Shown here: piece by piece, positions 1 through 12,060 of the stretch | How the letters are laid out: every line of letters starts with the position of its first letter | Position numbering within the stretch: the first letter of the stretch is position 1 | Assembly (NCBI RefSeq): GCF_013623775.1 | Contig: NZ_JABFAM010000008.1 | Span: forward strand, 1-64,000 | Source: Rufibacter sp. XAAS-G3-1 | GTDB lineage: Bacteria; Bacteroidota; Bacteroidia; Cytophagales; Hymenobacteraceae | Direction: 5' to 3' | DNA: 64,000 nt | The notes under the pieces: generated by a model | What the model saw: only the letters and a program-made list of their open reading frames with translations | What the model was told of the DNA's origin: nothing | Database searches by the model: none | Program-made: the position numbers and the translations under genes

Positions 1-72
1 GCGCTCCGGAACGTGCGCCGAGAGCGAGAAGCGCAGCTCCTTCTCATCGGCAAAGTGCTTCCTGCCCTGCAT
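1..72 (-). CDS. IS1182-like transposase, 5' fragment
   Basis: A minus-strand reading frame starts with ATG at 72 and runs off the left edge, giving 24 residues that begin MQGRKHF and continue with RFSLSAHVPER. The pattern MQGKK...F.LS..VP resembles the N-terminus of IS1182-family transposases, whose first helix carries this motif; that resemblance is from memory of the family. The rest of the element is outside the window, so intactness cannot be judged. The 190 bases to its right hold short GC-rich palindromes (ggccgacggcc near 158-168) that could belong to the IS end. Alternative: an unrelated short frame. Confidence 0.5.
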   Translation of the reverse strand, partial: MQGRKHFADEKELRFSLSAHVPER

Positions 73-229
73 CGGTAAAAAGATTTGGTGCTACATCCTT
101 TAACGTTTATCTTCAGTCGGTTGTGCAACAAGCACAATGTGCAAACATCATGCTACGGCCGACGGCCTAGCACGTTGTTTGCACTAGACCGATATACGTG
201 AGAAAACAGGCTTCAGCGTCTTGAACTTC

Positions 230-259
230 TTGTGTATGTTATCTTTTAAGATAACTTTG
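230..259 (+). promoter_or_regulatory. higBA promoter and probable HigA operator
   Basis: TTG at 230-232, a 19-nt spacer and TAACTTTG at 252-259 fit the Bacteroidota sigma-A promoter (TTTG / TAnnTTTG). Overlapping the downstream box is an inverted repeat with 8-bp arms, GTTATCTT / AAGATAAC, at 238-255. An inverted repeat over the core promoter of a toxin-antitoxin pair is the usual place for antitoxin autorepression (inference). The predicted transcript would start at or within a few bases of the toxin ATG at 264, so translation may be leaderless. Confidence 0.5.
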
Positions 260-263
260 TCGT

Positions 264-616
264 ATGCCTAGACAGATCATCTTCCACGGGGAGTACTTCT
301 TGGACTTCTACAAAGGCCTTGATGCCAAAGTAAAAACCAAGATTCAGTACGTGCTGGAGGTGATAAAGCAGGTGGAGCGGGTGCCTGTGAAATTCCTTGC
401 CCCATGAGCGGGTACGAGGGGCTCTACGAAGTAAGGGTAGAGTACCAATCCAATATTTACAGGATATTCTGCTGCTTTGATGAAGGTAAGATAGTAGTGC
501 TGTTCAACGGATTCCAGAAGAAGACACAGAAAACACCCAAGGAGGAGATTGAGAAAGCAATGCGACTTAAGAATGAGTATTTTAAACTAAAGGGAGATAG
601 CCATGACCGACTATAA
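264..616 (+). pseudogene. higB: HigB/Gp49-family toxin with a frameshift
   Basis: Frame 264-407 encodes 47 residues (MPRQIIFHGEYFLDFYKG... to VKFLAP, then stop). The remainder of the protein continues in the -1 frame from about 401 to 616 (SGYEGLYEVRVEY...FCCFDEGKIVVLFNGFQKKTQKTP). Joined together they give one RelE-fold phage-derived Gp49-like (HigB, DUF891 type) toxin of about 117 residues, a ribosome-dependent mRNA interferase family. The break falls in the run GCCCC at 399-403; one extra C restores the frame, so a single-base deletion in a C run, a base-call error or -1 slippage are all possible. As written the catalytic C-terminal half is not made from the normal start. It overlaps the antitoxin by 14 bases. 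Confidence 0.75.
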
Positions 617-902
617 AGGAATCAAAACATTCGACGAATTGATAGAGCGGGAGCACGGGAAGGTAGGGACAGACAGCCGTAGCGAATATGAGGAAAGTGC
701 CCAAATGTTCATCTTAAGCGAGATGCTCAAGGAAGCGCGAAAAGAAGCCAAACTGACGCAGGAGCAACTAGCGGAGAAAGCGGGGACTAAAAAAAGCTAT
801 ATCTCCAGAATAGAGAATGCGCGCGGCGATATCCAACTCTCCACCTTGATCCGGATATTTGAGAAAGGGCTGAACAAGAAGATCGGCTTGACCTTTCTGT
901 AA
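603..902 (+). CDS. higA: HigA-type XRE antitoxin
   Basis: This 99-residue protein has an N-terminal arm (residues 1-40) and a C-terminal Cro/CI helix-turn-helix from about residue 42 to 95 (LKEARKEAKLTQEQLAEKAG, then KKSYISRIENARGD, then LIRIFEKGL). In toxin-first HigBA pairs such a protein binds both the toxin and its own promoter. It overlaps the 3' end of the frameshifted toxin, so the two were one transcription unit. It is intact although its partner appears broken, which would leave an orphan antitoxin. Confidence 0.85.
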   Translation: MTDYKGIKTFDELIEREHGKVGTDSRSEYEESAQMFILSEMLKEARKEAKLTQEQLAEKAGTKKSYISRIENARGDIQLSTLIRIFEKGLNKKIGLTFL

Positions 903-1001
903 AAATCACGCTTACCAACGGTTAGAACATCTTGCTGTTTCAGGGCAGATTCTCAGAAATCGGCTCTGAAACGGTTATTCACGTTTCTTGAAATCTGCAG
1001 C

Positions 1002-1493
1002 ATGAAGGAAAGCCCAGAGAAGAAGGTTATAGGAAGGCGGGAGATGGTGGATTTCCCCGAACTGGAACTGTTTGAGATAGAAGCCAAGGTAGACACCGGG
1101 GCGTATACGTCTTCTATTCACTGTGACAATATCTGCGAGGTAGAATTGCCGGACGGGCGCAAGGCCATCCATTTTGAGTTGCTGCATGACAGCAATCCGG
1201 CGTACAACCACAAGGCCTTTGAGTTCACCAACTTTGATTTGCGCACGGTAAAAAGTTCGTTCGGTGATGTGCAGGAGCGCTACGTTATCCGTACTAAAAT
1301 AAGTATCTATGGCCAGGAGATTGAGACCGAGTTCTCGCTCTCAGACCGCAGTGATTTAAAGTACCCGGTGCTGCTGGGGCGCACCTTGCTCCGGAAACGG
1401 TTCATAGTAGACGTCGCCAAGAAATACCTGTCGCTCAAGGCCAAGAAGAAGACCGAGAAAAAAAGAACCAAACCCAAGAACCCTCCTGTATGA
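1002..1493 (+). CDS. RimB-like ATP-dependent zinc protease family protein
   Basis: A 163-residue retropepsin-like protein of the RimB/Zn_protease family (PF05618 type). The motif [11 protein letters not shown] at about residues 31-41 is the DTGA aspartyl-protease-like loop, and LGRTLLR near residue 125 is the family's second conserved block. The C-terminus is a lysine-rich tail (residues 146-163). In Pseudomonas the homologue RimB acts with RimK on the polyglutamate tails of ribosomal protein S6. Its stop overlaps the rimK start by 4 bases (ATGA), indicating translational coupling and supporting a functional link. Confidence 0.85.
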   Translation: MKESPEKKVIGRREMVDFPELELFEIEAKVDTGAYTSSIHCDNICEVELPDGRKAIHFELLHDSNPAYNHKAFEFTNFDLRTVKSSFGDVQERYVIRTKISIYGQEIETEFSLSDRSDLKYPVLLGRTLLRKRFIVDVAKKYLSLKAKKKTEKKRTKPKNPPV

Positions 1494-2425
1494 AAATTGC
1501 GATTCTCTCGCGAGACCCCAAGTTATATTCTACCCGCCGGTTGGTGGAAGCCGCCCAGCAGCGGGGCCATGAGGTGGTGGTGCTTGATCATCTGCGCTGT
1601 GACCTGGTCATGGAGAAAGGCGACCCGCACATTCTCTACAAAGGCGAGCTGTTGACCGGTATTGACGCCATCATCCCCAGAATTGGGGCCTCGGTCACGT
1701 TCTACGGCACGGCGGTGGTGCGGCAGTTTGAGATGATGAAAGTGAAAAGCGTGGTGGCCTCCCAGTCCATTGTGCGCTCCAGAGACAAACTCCGCAGCCT
1801 CCAGATCATGGCCCGGGCCGGACTGGGAATGCCCAAAACCGCGTTCACCAACTACTCCAAAAAAGTAAAGGAACTCATTGCCGAAGTAGGCGGCGCGCCC
1901 CTGGTGATCAAGTTATTGGAAGGCACCCAGGGCTTAGGCGTCGTCTTAGCCGAAACCCAGAAAGCCGCCGAGTCGGTGATTGAGGCGTTCTACAACCTCA
2001 AGGCCCGCATCATTGTGCAGGAGTACGTAGCCGAAAGCAAAGGCGCGGACATACGGGTGTTTGTGGTGAACGGCGAGGTAGTGGGTGCCATGAAACGGCA
2101 GGGCAAAGAAGGCGAGTTTAGGTCTAACCTGCACCGCGGCGGCAGCGCGAGTCTTATCAAATTGAGTAGGGCCGAGAAAACCGCCGCCCTCATGGCCGCC
2201 AAGTCCTTGGGTCTGGACGTGGCCGGGGTAGACATGCTCCAATCCAAGCGCGGACCGCTTATTCTGGAGGTGAATTCCAGCCCCGGGCTGGAAGGCATTG
2301 AGAAAGCCACCCAAAAAGACATCGCCGGTAAGATCATAGAGTACACCGAGTTACTGGTATCCAAAGGGAAAAAGAAGAAGTCGAAACAAACCAGTGCCCC
2401 CGATGGCGGAGATGACCATCAATGA
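1490..2425 (+). CDS. rimK: RimK, ATP-grasp L-glutamate ligase (ribosomal protein S6 modification)
   Basis: A 311-residue protein. The N-terminal region (1-90, [18 protein letters not shown]) is the RimK pre-ATP-grasp fold. The ATP-grasp domain follows, with [11 protein letters not shown] near residue 96, [17 protein letters not shown] near 140-156, QEYV near 176, and the metal-binding end [17 protein letters not shown] near 258-274. The family adds glutamates to S6 or makes related amide bonds using ATP. The C-terminus has a lysine-rich tail. The gene overlaps its upstream neighbour by 4 bases and the downstream gene by about 20, so the three are co-translated. The exact acceptor cannot be told from sequence. 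Confidence 0.9.
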   Translation: MKIAILSRDPKLYSTRRLVEAAQQRGHEVVVLDHLRCDLVMEKGDPHILYKGELLTGIDAIIPRIGASVTFYGTAVVRQFEMMKVKSVVASQSIVRSRDKLRSLQIMARAGLGMPKTAFTNYSKKVKELIAEVGGAPLVIKLLEGTQGLGVVLAETQKAAESVIEAFYNLKARIIVQEYVAESKGADIRVFVVNGEVVGAMKRQGKEGEFRSNLHRGGSASLIKLSRAEKTAALMAAKSLGLDVAGVDMLQSKRGPLILEVNSSPGLEGIEKATQKDIAGKIIEYTELLVSKGKKKKSKQTSAPDGGDDHQ

Positions 2426-3344
2426 CATAGAGATCAAGCCCGGTGACGACCTCCTGATCCGGCTGAACATCTCCAAGCTGCCCAGCGGAACCCAGATTGA
2501 TATTCCCATCCACGTCTTCCGGGCGAAGGAGCCGGGGCCGGTGCTGCTGCTCATGGCCGGCATGCACGGCGATGAGGTGAACGGCATAGAAAGCATCCGG
2601 CGCATGATCCGTCGCCGGATGCTGCAGCCGCTGCGGGGTTCCGTTTTGGCGGTTCCCATTCTCAACATCTACGGTTTCCTGAACTTCTCGCGCGAGGTGC
2701 CGGACGGCAAAGACGTGAACCGGAGCTTCCCCGGCAGCCCCACCGGCTCGCTCGCCAGCCGGGTGGCCGCCCGGTTCACCCAAGAGGTGTTGCCGCTGAT
2801 TGACTATGGCCTGGACTTCCACACCGGCGGTGCCAGCCGTTCCAATTTTCCCCAGATCAGGTGTGAACTGGACAAGGAGCAAAGTGCGGCTATGGCCGAA
2901 GCCTTCGGGGCGCCATTTATTCTGAACTCCAAATTAAGACCGGGCTCGCTGCGCGAAGAGGCTTCCAAACTGGGCAAGCCCATTCTGGTGTATGAGGCCG
3001 GCGAATCCCTGCGATTCGATGAAAGCAGCATCAACACGGCCATTGAGGGTGCCATGCGCGTGATGCACCACCTGGGCATGACCGACTCTTCCGTCCCCAT
3101 CTCGCACCCGCCCATCATTTGCCAAAAGACCACCTGGATACGCGCGCGCCGGGCCGGCCTGTTCAGGAGCTTCGTGAAGAACGGACAGGCCATCAGCCGA
3201 GGCCAGCAAGTGGGCACCGTGGCCGACCCCTTCGGCTACGCCAGCCATCCCATCACCTCCCCGGTGAGCGGCTACGTCATCGGCCTTAACCACATGCCCG
3301 TCGTCAACCAAGGCGACGCCATCCTGAACATTGGGATGATTTAG
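2403..3344 (+). CDS. Succinylglutamate desuccinylase/aspartoacylase-family zinc hydrolase
   Basis: A protein of about 313 residues in the AstE/AspA (M14-like carboxypeptidase) family. The zinc site is visible: [12 protein letters not shown] (His and Glu), then the conserved Asn-Arg of DVNRSFPG, and [10 protein letters not shown] supplying the second His. The C-terminal part resembles a lipoyl-like beta domain ([20 protein letters not shown]). Possible starts are GTG 2394, ATG 2403 and ATG 2412; the ATGs are preferred and all lie inside the end of rimK. Genes of this family regularly follow rimK, suggesting it hydrolyses an amide or ester related to the RimK product (inference). The stop codon touches a palindrome that can act as terminator. 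Confidence 0.85.
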   Translation: MAEMTINDIEIKPGDDLLIRLNISKLPSGTQIDIPIHVFRAKEPGPVLLLMAGMHGDEVNGIESIRRMIRRRMLQPLRGSVLAVPILNIYGFLNFSREVPDGKDVNRSFPGSPTGSLASRVAARFTQEVLPLIDYGLDFHTGGASRSNFPQIRCELDKEQSAAMAEAFGAPFILNSKLRPGSLREEASKLGKPILVYEAGESLRFDESSINTAIEGAMRVMHHLGMTDSSVPISHPPIICQKTTWIRARRAGLFRSFVKNGQAISRGQQVGTVADPFGYASHPITSPVSGYVIGLNHMPVVNQGDAILNIGMI

Positions 3345-3580
3345 TTTTTGGCCTGTTTACAATGAAACAGGCCAAAAACGGAAAATGTAGCGTCTTACTA
3401 TTAGTACGACGTGTCACCATGCAACAAGAGCGCCACTCCTGCAACAGACCCAACCAGAAAGCAGAATCCAATGCAAAGGTGTTTCTGATTGATTGCAACA
3501 TTTCTGTTTCGTATAACCTCGTCGTAATACTATTACGACGCTACGTTTCAGGGCCGTTTCCTGCAAAACGGCCCCGAAAC
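3344..3580. repeat. Composite repeat cassette 1: palindrome, MITE-C, palindrome
   Basis: The intergenic space between two convergent genes is filled by a palindrome at 3344-3381 (arms TTTTTGGCCTGTTT / AAACAGGCCAAAAA), a 160-bp element at 3388-3546 with ends GTAGCGTC and GACGCTAC, and a second palindrome at 3545-3580 (GGGCCGTTT / AAACGGCCC). Related cassettes lie at 9335-9590 and 11189-11391. The two flanking hairpins sit directly against the stop codons of the genes on either side and probably act as terminators. Confidence 0.7.
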
Positions 3581-3584
3581 AGCC

Positions 3585-4538
3585 TTAGAAAATAGCCCGG
3601 GCTACGGCCTGGGTAGCATCAGATTTACTCATGGTATAGAAGTGCAGGCAGGGCACGCCAAATTCCATCAGTTCCTTGCACTGCTGAATGGTCCACTCAA
3701 TGCCCACCTGTTTCACGGCTTGCGGGGTTTTGGCCGCCTCCACCGCGTTCACCAGGTCTTCGGGCAGGTCAATGTTGAAATAGCGCGGCAGCACGTTCAG
3801 CTGATTGCGGGTGGTAAGCGTTTTCAAGCCCGGAATGATGGGCACGTTGATCCCCGCGGCGCGGCAAGCGGTCACGAAATCGCAGAACTTTCGGTTGTCA
3901 AAGAACATCTGCGTGATGATGTAGTTGGCACCCAAGTCTACCTTCTGTTTCAGGTATTTCAGGTCAGTGGCCAAGTTGGGGGCCTCGGTGTGCTTCTCGG
4001 GATATCCGGCTATGCCGATGCAAAAGTCAGTAGGGACGGGGTTTTCCATCTCCTCGTCCAGGTACACGCCGTGGTTCAGCTGCACCACCTGTTTAATCAG
4101 GTCAGCCGCGTAGGAGTGCCCGTACTTGTGCGGCCGGAAACCGGGTTCTGTCTTCACGGCATCGCCGCGCAGCAGCATCACGTTGTCAATGCCCAGGAAG
4201 TTCAGGTCCATGAGCGCGTTTTCGGTCTCTTCCTTGCTGAAGCCCCCGCAGATAATGTGCGGCACCGCGTCTACGTGGTACTTGTGCATGATGGCAGAGC
4301 AGATGCCCACCGTGCCCGGCCGCTTTCTAATGGTGATTTTCTCCAGCAACCCGTTTTCCCGCTCCTTGAACACGTACTCCTCGCGGTGGTAGGTCACGTT
4401 GATGAATGGCGGCTTGAACTCCATGAGCGGGTCAATGCCCTCGTAAATGGATTGGATGCTGGTACCCTTTACCGGCGGAAGTATCTCAAACGAGAAAAGG
4501 GTGTTGGTGGCGTTCTGTAAATGCTCAGTAACTTTCAT
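3585..4538 (-). CDS. metF: Methylenetetrahydrofolate reductase
   Basis: A 317-residue TIM-barrel flavoprotein that reduces 5,10-methylene-THF to 5-methyl-THF, the methyl donor for MetH. Family landmarks include FSFEILPP near residue 16 (catalytic Glu), FINVTYHREEY near 45, LLRGDA near 122 and QMFFDNRKF near 210-218 in the FAD/folate site. Length fits bacterial MetF (about 300). It reads in the same direction as metH, with 350 bases between them, so it may be co-transcribed or have its own promoter. Confidence 0.95.
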   Translation of the reverse strand: MKVTEHLQNATNTLFSFEILPPVKGTSIQSIYEGIDPLMEFKPPFINVTYHREEYVFKERENGLLEKITIRKRPGTVGICSAIMHKYHVDAVPHIICGGFSKEETENALMDLNFLGIDNVMLLRGDAVKTEPGFRPHKYGHSYAADLIKQVVQLNHGVYLDEEMENPVPTDFCIGIAGYPEKHTEAPNLATDLKYLKQKVDLGANYIITQMFFDNRKFCDFVTACRAAGINVPIIPGLKTLTTRNQLNVLPRYFNIDLPEDLVNAVEAAKTPQAVKQVGIEWTIQQCKELMEFGVPCLHFYTMSKSDATQAVARAIF

Positions 4539-4889
4539 TGAAGTTATTTGTGTGCAGGCCGAGGCCTTGGTATTATTATTTCTGTCACTCTCGCGTTTGG
4601 CGAGGGTGAGTATTCATGAGGCGTTCGCCTCATGAATGGTTGTTTTTTTATTTTCTTCCCTTGCCTTCCTCTCTTACTTTCCCACTCTCTTTGTCATCTT
4701 GGAAAGATCTTGTGGAAGAACGGTAGTAGCGCTTCTTCAATGCTTTTCTAGTTCGCCCACAAGATCCTTTCAGGATGACAGGAGGGGAATACTAAAGGGA
4801 CTAATCTTGTAAGAAAGAGAATTCATCTGTTGTTGAAGGCTTGTTTTCTGTTTCGGGGCTGTTTTGATGAAAACAGCCCCGAAACGAAA
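4539..4889. repeat. metF-metH intergenic region with two inverted repeats
   Basis: This 350-base gap has no convincing gene. It holds an imperfect inverted repeat of about 24 bp (TGTCATCTTGGAAAGATC at 4692-4709 against GATCCTTTCAGGATGACA at 4763-4780) and, next to the metH stop, a palindrome at 4850-4885 (GTTTCGGGGCTGTTTT / AAAACAGCCCCGAAAC) of the dispersed 37-bp family, well placed to terminate metH. A short hairpin with arms ATTCATGAGGCG / CGCCTCATGAAT lies near 4611-4636. Confidence 0.55.
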
Positions 4890-9062
<4,173 letters not shown>

Positions 9063-9141
9063 CTTCTTTGCACACCAAAGGGTTGGTCGCGGCTCAAGAA
9101 AGGGCAGGAGGAAGGGTGCAGGGTAGGGTAAGGCAAGGCCT

Positions 9142-9250
9142 GCACTCATCTCCCCATCGGCCGCAGGCCGATGGTAGGAAGTAGCACCCAACTGAATTGG
9201 GTTGCTAAGACATCACAGGGCCTAATCCCTCCGTCTTTCTTGATAAGCAC
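9142..9250 (-). promoter_or_regulatory. SAM-I (S-box) riboswitch upstream of metH
   Basis: Read on the minus strand, the element opens with GTGCTTATCAAGA, continues with GGAGGGA and GGCCCTGTGATG, then GCAACCC, GGGTGCTACTTCC, a GC-rich P4 hairpin (ATCGGCC/GGCCGAT) and closes with GATGAGTGC. The outer strands GTGCTTATC and GATGAGTGC pair over nine positions including wobble pairs, giving P1. Sequence order and spacing match the SAM-I family, which turns off methionine genes when S-adenosylmethionine is high. Just downstream, GTGCAGG (overlapping the P1 3' strand) can pair with CCTGCAC about 20 bases later, a plausible switching hairpin. Confidence 0.9.
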
Positions 9251-9334
9251 CGGCAAAGGTACGCGCTGGGGTTGGTTTCTGCAAATTGGCAATGAGTGAT
9301 GGAATGATGGAGAGATTGCGTGAATGGAAAGTGT

Positions 9335-9590
9335 GTTTTGGGCTTGTTTTGGGAAAACCAGGCCAGAAACGGAACGGTAGCGTCTTTACCCTCTAACAAC
9401 GTGGTTCTACGCAGTGGCGCAGGTTCAATTCACAAGGAACCGTACCTCGCCAAGGCACTTCTTTTTGCCTAGGAGAAAGGTTTATTTCAGGAAGAGGTTT
9501 CCTTGTTTCAGGGAGACACGTCGTTACGTGTAACGACGCTCCATTTTTCTGTTTGGGGCCTGTTTGCAGAAAAACAGGCCCAAAACGGGT
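9335..9590. repeat. Composite repeat cassette 2: palindrome, MITE-C, palindrome
   Basis: The same three-part order as the 3.4-kb cassette: a palindrome at 9335-9370 (GTTTTGGGCTTGTTTT ... CCAGGCCAGAAAC), an element at 9373-9541 starting GGTAGCGTC and ending GTAACGACGCTCC, and a palindrome at 9551-9586 (GGGGCCTGTTT / AAACAGGCCC). The internal part shares the stretch ACGTGGTTCTACGCAG with the copy at 11.2 kb. No gene is apparent. Confidence 0.7.
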
Positions 9591-9598
9591 CTCGGGTA

Positions 9599-9635
9599 AC
9601 TCCCCTCTCCGAAGGAGAGGGGCCGGGGGTGAGGT
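9599..9635 (+). repeat. Solo CTCCCC/GGTGAGG hairpin element
   Basis: ACTCCCCTCTCC followed by GGAGAGGGG, then CCGGGGGTGAGGT. This is the same hairpin-plus-tail that forms the two ends of the nuclease element inside metH, here as a single intergenic copy. Another solo copy is at 47029-47065. Confidence 0.8.
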
Positions 9636-9639
9636 AATG

Positions 9640-9665
9640 AAAAAGCCTGCACGAGGCAGGCTTTT
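9640..9665 (-). terminator. Intrinsic terminator of the small outer-membrane protein gene
   Basis: On the minus strand AAAAGCCTGC, a short loop and GCAGGCTTTTTC form a perfect hairpin ending in a U tract, 20 bases past the stop codon at 9686. Confidence 0.8.
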
Positions 9666-9685
9666 CAAGTAGGTTCGGGGAAGCA

Positions 9686-10195
9686 TTAGAATGTGTAGCG
9701 GACGGTCAGAGCTCCGTCGCCATACAAGAAAAGACCGTCTCGGTTGATATCGATAAATGGCTTAAAATCGATGCCTACTGAAATCGGAATCTCCGTAATC
9801 TGATATTCCAAACCTACAATACCGTCTACTCCCAACGTGGCGAGAGTTCTATTGTAAGAGTCTCTATAGTGTTTGTTGGAGGGCGCATGGTAGTATCTTC
9901 CTTTGAAGATGCCAATGTGCGCGCCGGCTCCATAAAACCACTGCAGTCCCTGTATGCCAAAGGCCGAGGCATGTTGTTCCACCAAACCAGTCAACTGAAA
10001 GCCTCTGCGGCCAAATTCAGTTCCCAGGATTCCTTCAATCGCCAGGGCGTCTCTGAAGAAATACTTTCCAGAAATACCGGAGGTATACCCTCCCACCCGA
10101 AGACCGAGGCCCACGGTTTGGGCTTGGGCGCTTTCCAGATTGGTGAAGGAGAGCAACAGCAATGCCAGCCCAAAAATAAGATGTTTGTTTTTCAT
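9686..10195 (-). CDS. Small outer-membrane beta-barrel protein, function unknown
   Basis: A 169-residue protein from ATG 10195, chosen because MKNKHLIFGLALLLLSFTN is a signal peptide ending at ESAQAQ; a longer frame upstream lacks one. The mature part has alternating hydrophobic strands and glycines (GLGLRVGGYTSGISGKYFF, GVDGIVGLEYQI, DGALTVRYTF) and ends in an aromatic residue, as outer-membrane barrels do. I do not recognise a specific family beyond small OmpW/OprF-like barrels of Bacteroidota. It stands alone with its own terminator. Confidence 0.75.
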   Translation of the reverse strand: MKNKHLIFGLALLLLSFTNLESAQAQTVGLGLRVGGYTSGISGKYFFRDALAIEGILGTEFGRRGFQLTGLVEQHASAFGIQGLQWFYGAGAHIGIFKGRYYHAPSNKHYRDSYNRTLATLGVDGIVGLEYQITEIPISVGIDFKPFIDINRDGLFLYGDGALTVRYTF

Positions 10196-10336
10196 AGTAA
10201 AAAGATTCTTCACAAAAGACCGTGCAACAGGGTTTGTCTTCTTTAAACTTCTCTGAACCGGTGAATATTTCACCTGTGGATAAAAACAGGTAAAATGCTG
10301 TTTAAGTGGTTTTTGGTGGAAGTCTGAGGCCGCAAG

Positions 10337-11122
10337 TTAGCCCTTTTTATAGGATTGCAGGTACGCCCCGCGGGAGGTGCGCTGCCCAATGAGCCGGAAG
10401 AAGCTGATTTGCTGCTCGGTATCTTTTTTAAGGCCTCGGGCAAACGGGTCTTTTTTCTGGCCGTGCTCCTCAAAATCACGCACGTATTGTTCCCGGATCA
10501 GGTCGGCGGCGGGCAGGAGCTCGGCGGATTTGATCTGCACCAGACCCGTCTTTTCCCAGAGCTTGCGCCACCAGGCCACCGAGTGGATGTAGTACCAGTA
10601 GGCCTGGAAATCCTCGCGCAGAAACTCGGGCACCTGGTCAAGGGTCTCAATCTCATCTTTGAAACACACGTCCACAATCCCGATGTACCCATCCGATTTC
10701 AGGAAGCGGCAGATGTAGGGCAAGTACTTGTCATCGGTGCCAAAATAGGTGTACGAGTCAATGACCAGCACCACGTCAAAGAACTCCTCGGGGAACGGCA
10801 ACGAACGGGCGTCCAGCTGCAGCGGGAACACGTGGTTCTCCAGGTTCTCTTCCTGCACCCGCTGGTAGTTGGCCGTGGCCGAGATGGCTTCGTCTACCGC
10901 CCACACCTGCACGTCAAACTCCTTGGCCAGAAAGATGGAGCTGGCCGCCTTGCCGCAGCCCAGATCCAGCACGCGCATGCCTTTCTTGAACGGAATGAGG
11001 GAGGTGATGCTCTCCAGGTTGAAGAGCACGTTCTCGCCCATGGAGTGCTCGCGCACCCACGTAGGGTCATACTGGGTACTGCGGGGGAAATGGTGTTGTA
11101 TCTGGTGCTGGGCCGAGTCCAT
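10337..11122 (-). CDS. Class I SAM-dependent methyltransferase
   Basis: A 261-residue Rossmann-fold methyltransferase. Motif I is MRVLDLGCGKAAS at about residues 49-61, the acidic end of strand 2 is VWAVDEA near 73, and motif IV-like FFDVVLVIDSYTYFG lies near 114-128. The C-terminal half (WYYIHSVAWWRKLWEKTGLV) is typical of small-molecule or unassigned methyltransferases of the UbiE/Methyltransf_11 type. The substrate is not evident. No operon partner; a composite repeat cassette lies just upstream. Confidence 0.85.
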   Translation of the reverse strand: MDSAQHQIQHHFPRSTQYDPTWVREHSMGENVLFNLESITSLIPFKKGMRVLDLGCGKAASSIFLAKEFDVQVWAVDEAISATANYQRVQEENLENHVFPLQLDARSLPFPEEFFDVVLVIDSYTYFGTDDKYLPYICRFLKSDGYIGIVDVCFKDEIETLDQVPEFLREDFQAYWYYIHSVAWWRKLWEKTGLVQIKSAELLPAADLIREQYVRDFEEHGQKKDPFARGLKKDTEQQISFFRLIGQRTSRGAYLQSYKKG

Positions 11123-11188
11123 GGTTTGCGTTGGTTTTGCAGAAAGTACGCGCGAAACGCAAGGAAGTTGGCCCTGAGAGCGGTTTCC

Positions 11189-11391
11189 GTTTCAGGCCTG
11201 TTTTACAGGAAATAGCCCTAAAACGGAACTGTAGCGTCGTGGCACTGACACGACGTGGTTCTACGCAGCAGAAATACCGCTTCCCGCAAAGAACCGTTCA
11301 TTGCAACAATATGCCCTGGATAAGGGTTTATTTTAGACGGAGGCGTCTCTGTTGCAGGGAGGCACGTCGTTACAGGGTAACGACGCTACGT
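11189..11391. repeat. Composite repeat cassette 3: palindrome and MITE-C
   Basis: A palindrome at 11189-11226 (CAGGCCTGTTTT ... AAATAGCCCTAAAAC) is followed by an element at 11230-11391 with ends GTAGCGTCGT and ACGACGCTAC. The right-hand palindrome seen in the other two cassettes is missing; the element ends five bases from the next stop codon. Confidence 0.65.
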
Positions 11392-11395
11392 TCAA

Positions 11396-12058
11396 TCAGG
11401 CGAACTGCTGCATCTGCTCATTTGGGTGCACCAGTACGCCGCCGCCGTCTTGTTTGGCGGCCTCCAGCATGGCTTTGGCGACGCTCTTGGCGGGAATGCC
11501 TTTGTATTTGCGCAAGGGGCCATTGAACAGAAAACCCGCTCCCTTCATGAATACCTCGGCGGCTTTCTCTCCAAAGCGTACCTCCTGCCGTTCGCCCAAC
11601 AGCAAAGACGGCTGGAAGATGTGCACGGCCGTGAAGGGTAGTTTCTTTACCGCCTCTTCCATTTCGCCCTTCACCTGGTTATAGAAAATACGGGAATCGG
11701 CATCGGCGCCCAGCGCCGACACCACCAGAAACTGCGCCGCGAAATGGGCAGCGGTGATTTTGGCCAGGTTCACGACGTAGGTGTAATCCACCTTCCGGAA
11801 GTTCTCCTTGGAGCCGGCCTGCTTGATGGTGGTGCCCAGGCAGCAGTACACGTCATCCGCGATAAGGCTGTGGCGGTGCTTCCCCAGGTCGTCAAAGTCC
11901 ACGATGATCTGCTGCAGCTTGGGGTGGCTGATGTCCAGCTTCTTGCGGCCCACGGCAATCACTTTGCTGTACCGGGGGCTGTGCAGCAGCAATTGGAGGC
12001 AATGACTGCCCACCAGTCCGCTGGCACCGGCAATAAGAGCAGCTTTGGGAGAGACCAT
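11396..12058 (-). CDS. NAD(P)-binding oxidoreductase, HTATIP2/YbjT-like
   Basis: A 220-residue short atypical dehydrogenase. The nucleotide-binding loop GASGLVGSH is at residues 11-19, followed by VIAVGRKKLD (strand 2, basic residues favouring NADP) and DDVYCCLGTTIKQAGSKE near 68-85, a signature of the TIP30/HTATIP2-like group. The canonical YxxxK is replaced by a Tyr-containing segment (FYNQVKGEMEEAVKKL) near 123-140 that may serve the same role. Its start is 2 bases from the stop of the DUF5916 gene, so the two are co-transcribed. Confidence 0.8.
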   Translation of the reverse strand: MVSPKAALIAGASGLVGSHCLQLLLHSPRYSKVIAVGRKKLDISHPKLQQIIVDFDDLGKHRHSLIADDVYCCLGTTIKQAGSKENFRKVDYTYVVNLAKITAAHFAAQFLVVSALGADADSRIFYNQVKGEMEEAVKKLPFTAVHIFQPSLLLGERQEVRFGEKAAEVFMKGAGFLFNGPLRKYKGIPAKSVAKAMLEAAKQDGGGVLVHPNEQMQQFA

Positions 12059-12060
12059 GG

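Noticed and set aside
3362-3595. 77-codon frame between astE-like and metF genes
   Set aside because: It lies wholly within the palindrome/MITE-C cassette.
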